A DNA stretch of 35,560 bases from the NCBI RefSeq assembly GCF_000686585.1, contig NZ_JMKY01000007.1:1-35560 (forward strand), given 5' to 3'. The translations under genes were made by a program, and so were the position numbers. The stretch is from Mycoplasmopsis lipofaciens ATCC 35015 (lineage in GTDB: Bacteria > Bacillota_I > Bacilli_A > Mycoplasmatales > Metamycoplasmataceae). The notes beneath the pieces are model-generated. The model was not told the origin of the DNA. It did not search any database and saw only the letters and a list, made by a program, of their open reading frames with translations. Of the stretch, positions 31,161-35,560 are shown piece by piece. Within the stretch, counting starts at the first letter, position 1; every line of letters starts with the position of its first letter.

Positions 31161-32813
31161 ATGGAAGAACAAAAAATACTTAGTGAACAACCTACTAAAA
31201 AGAAAATTTCATTCTTTGCTGCCATGCTTATTGTTATGGGTGGTTCAATTGGAGCTGGAATATTCTTTAAATCAAGTAGTGTTTTAGGAAATTCACATTC
31301 TAGTTTAGTGTTAGCTATATTTTGTTGATTAATTGCTTCATGTGCAGTTATCGCTATGGCTTTAGCACTTATTGAAGTAGCTAGCGTTCGTAATGATAAC
31401 TTATCATTAATTGGATGAACAAAAGTCTTCACAAGTAGACGTATTTTTAAAGCGTCTAAAAACTTTATGGTTTATGTATATTTACCATTAACTTATTTCT
31501 TTATGCCTTTATATGTGATTATGTCTTTACAAGATGGACTTGGGGCATTAATCAACGGCGGAACATTAACCTTGGGTACTAATGTCGATTGGTTAATTTG
31601 ACTTGTTATTTCTTTAGTAATGTCAGTTTATTTCTTAGTAGTACCTGCTTTATGATCAAAAATAGGAGATGTTCAAAACAAAATAGTTTTAGCTATTAAA
31701 TTTATTCCTTTAGTTGGAGTTACATTAATTGGATTTATTTTAGCTTTTGCAGGAAAAGGTGGAACATCAGATGTTCATGCTTTAGTGCAAGATCAAGGTA
31801 ATATTCAAAATGCTATCAAAATGGGTAAAGGAATAGCAAGTTTCTCAGGAATTGGAGCTGGTTTAGGTGTATTCTTAGCAATTTCAGCAATCTTCTTTGC
31901 ATATGATGGTTTCTACGTTGCAAGTGGTATTCAATCAGAAATGAAAGAACCTAAAAAAACTCCTTTAGCATTATTCTTAGGATTAGGAATAACAACTATT
32001 ATTTATGTAGTTATTGCTATCTCTATGTCAATTAATGGTGGTTCATTCTTTGGTATGTGAGATTATATGAAGAGTTGATGAGGAGAAAAAGCCGGAAATA
32101 TTGTTTTTGGAATTCTTAATCTTTGCATCGCTATTGGTGTTTTAGGAATTATCAATGGATTTTCAATGTGAGCTCCTCGTTATGTAGAAGATCTTCTTAA
32201 AGAAGGAGAATTGCCATTTTGAGAAAAATTAAAAGGAAAATTAAATGATAACAAACCAGTTGTTGGTGTTATTTATAGTTTAGTTTTAACAATTCCTATT
32301 GTTATTCTTTTCACAGTAATTGGTGCAGTGGCATATCTTCCAACAAATCCAGATTATGTTTTTTATAGTGAAGATGCAAGACTTTCAATGGGAAGACTAT
32401 ATGCTTTTGCTGACTTAATGGCAAACTGAACAGCATTATTTACCTTTGCGTTTATAGGAGCTTCGATCCACGGTGCTTTATTAAACAGAAAAACTAATAA
32501 GATACATATTGAAGACAAGAAGAGTTATTTCAAACCTGCAGCTATTTTAGCAGTTATCATAATTTATATTTCATTATTTGTTATGGTTATTGTTCCATTT
32601 ATTGATGCATTCTTATTAATTGGTTTTGATAAAACAGTTGCGGGCTCTACACAATTTGAAGATTTAGTTGTTGGTCGTGTAATGCTTATAGTTACATTAT
32701 TCATTTTCTTAGGTTTATCATTCTTACCAACAGAAATTGAAGACGCAATTCACAAAAACAAATATGGTTCAATTGAAAAATATGAAGAATATGTAAAAAA
32801 TCATTTATTATAA
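31161..32813 (+). CDS. arcD: APC-family amino-acid permease, probable arginine/ornithine antiporter
   Basis: A 550-residue inner-membrane protein with about 12-13 hydrophobic segments. The first membrane helix carries IVMGGSIGAGIFFKSSSVLG, the Gly-rich unwound helix that binds the amino-acid backbone in APC transporters. The mid-protein segment AISAIFFAYDGFYVASGIQS-type ISAIFFAYDGFYVASGIQSE and MKEPKKTPLALFLGLG match helix 6 and the following loop. AGGAGG lies just before the ATG, 12 bases after arcC. Exchange of arginine for ornithine is inferred from the operon, not from residues; it belongs to the APC superfamily and not to the Pseudomonas-type ArcD family, so the symbol denotes role only. 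Many Trp are TGA. Confidence 0.85.
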
Positions 32814-32836
32814 TTAGAAAAAATATTTAATTTTCG

Positions 32837-32865
32837 AAAATCAGAGATTTTCTCTGGTTTTTTCT
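32837..32865 (+). terminator. terminator of the arc operon
   Basis: AATCAGAGA/TCTCTGGTT stem (one G-T pair) with a short T loop, followed by TTTTTTC. A second small AACG-TGAG-CGTT stem with six T lies at 32903-32919. Confidence 0.8.
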
Positions 32866-33151
32866 TATTTATTTTTTAGATACAATATTTCTTTATATTA
32901 TTAACGTGAGCGTTTTTTCTTAAAAAAGTATTTTATGAATAGAATGTGTTAATTAGTTAAATATTGTGTTACAAATTATGATTTTTTATTCAAAAATAAG
33001 TTTTAAAAAAACAAATATAAAAATATTTCAAAAAAAATTAAAAAAATATTTTGCACTATTTAAAAAATGTGTTATATTTGAAGAGCACTTTATAAACATA
33101 AAGGCAAATTGTTCTTTGAAAACTAGATATATATATAAACATGACAGTCAA
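32866..33151 (+). promoter_or_regulatory. 16S-23S rRNA operon promoter and leader
   Basis: The best promoter is TTGCAC (33051-33056), a 16-nt spacer and TATATT (33073-33078) with an extended TGT before it; RNA should start near 33085. The heptamer TGTGTTA occurs here (33068) and twice upstream (32945, 32965), the latter close to a weak TATGAT box. The leader has an anti-termination boxA-like AATTGTTCTTTGAAAACT (33107-33124), repeated before 23S. AAAACTAGATATA (33119-33131) and ACATGACA (33139-33146) pair with sequences after 16S. No gene is present in this 290-base stretch. Confidence 0.65.
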
Positions 33152-34666
<1,515 letters not shown>

Positions 34667-34970
34667 TACGGAGTACAACAGTCTTTTTATTTTAAAAGAC
34701 ATTAACCTTAATTTACTAGACCTACTTATATAATAATTGTCATGTGCTTTTTTAGGTCTAAAAGCTTTATATCTAGTTTTGAGAGAACAAAACTCTCAAA
34801 ATTGTTCTTTGAAAACTGAATAGTAAATTATTTTAAAATATTTACAACGACATCAAATAAATTAATTTTGGTTAATTTGTTTTGATTCATCGAGTAATCA
34901 TATAACACATATGATTCATTGAAATGTCTTAAAATACACATCAACAAAACTAAAACAATAGGAAAATACT
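34667..34970 (+). other. 16S-23S spacer without tRNA genes
   Basis: About 300 bases. It contains no tRNA. Just after 16S, GTCTTTT-TATTTT-AAAAGAC is a hairpin (34681-34700). TGTCATGT (34738-34745) and TATATCTAGTTTT (34768-34780) are the 3' halves of the 16S processing stalk. TTTTGAGAG/CTCTCAAAA (34777-34801) forms another hairpin, followed by the second boxA-like copy (34800-34817). Confidence 0.7.

Positions 34971-35560
<590 letters not shown>

Noticed and set aside
30944-31432. A 162-codon frame on the minus strand across arcC and the permease
   Set aside because: Antisense to two well-supported genes, with low-complexity Ala/Ile/Ser content and no ribosome site.
32945-33074. Three TGTGTTA copies as a regulator array before rRNA
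   Set aside because: Irregular spacing and only seven bases; one copy is part of the promoter. Kept only as a note in the promoter entry.

Overview
The window is AT-rich mollicute DNA. TGA is read as tryptophan throughout: every long gene is interrupted only by TGA codons at conserved Trp positions, and TGG is rare. The 16S rRNA gene, plus an arginine deiminase cluster (arcA-arcB-arcC-permease), points to an arginine-hydrolysing Mycoplasma/Metamycoplasma of the M. hominis phylogenetic cluster. That assignment rests on remembered 16S features and not on a search; I cannot name the species.

Layout. 1-3.2 kb: the end of an unknown gene, then a leftward operon sufS-sufU-dinB (Fe-S assembly and lesion-bypass polymerase) whose genes overlap. 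3.4-7.2 kb: rplM-rpsI-tRNA-Ile, then cupin-galU-membrane nuclease. 7.2-11.3 kb: recA, then truB, a Cof-type HAD phosphatase, ribF and rpsO. 11.4-13.5 kb: argS (leftward) and ptsH. 13.6-18.0 kb: an Opp-type permease pair with a lipoprotein resembling OppA but no ATPase genes. 18.0-18.9 kb: a small HNH nuclease gene with a potentially structured leader and a broken Cys/Asn-rich extension. 18.9-19.65 kb: a leftward tRNA-Leu, tRNA-Lys and three tandem 5S rRNA genes. 19.7-27.6 kb: gltX-DUF1934 (leftward), gyrA and a degenerate sugar-phosphomutase-like gene (rightward), hisS (leftward). 27.9-32.8 kb: the arc operon. 33.1-35.56 kb: 16S and the start of 23S rRNA.

How the genes work together. ArcA, ArcB and ArcC turn arginine into ornithine, CO2, ammonia and ATP. 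The adjacent amino-acid permease probably exchanges arginine for ornithine. Much of the rest is core information processing (ribosomal proteins, tRNA synthetases, rRNA, RecA, gyrase). The Opp-like proteins and the nuclease lipoprotein fit a parasite that scavenges peptides and nucleotides.

Most interesting points. (1) Five promoters (ptsH, rpsO, gyrA, arcA, tRNA-Leu/5S) carry a short hairpin beginning 4-6 nt after the -10 box, so the transcripts would start with a stem-loop. (2) Three genes (cupin, ribF, argS) have TATAAT 6-8 nt before ATG and no Shine-Dalgarno, so they look leaderless. (3) The HNH gene is followed in the same frame by a Cys-rich and then an Asn-rich segment separated only by TAA codons, and its leader has nested long-range pairing. 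(4) 5S rRNA is triplicated, unlinked from 16S-23S, and one copy differs. (5) RibF and the phosphomutase-like protein have lost key catalytic motifs.
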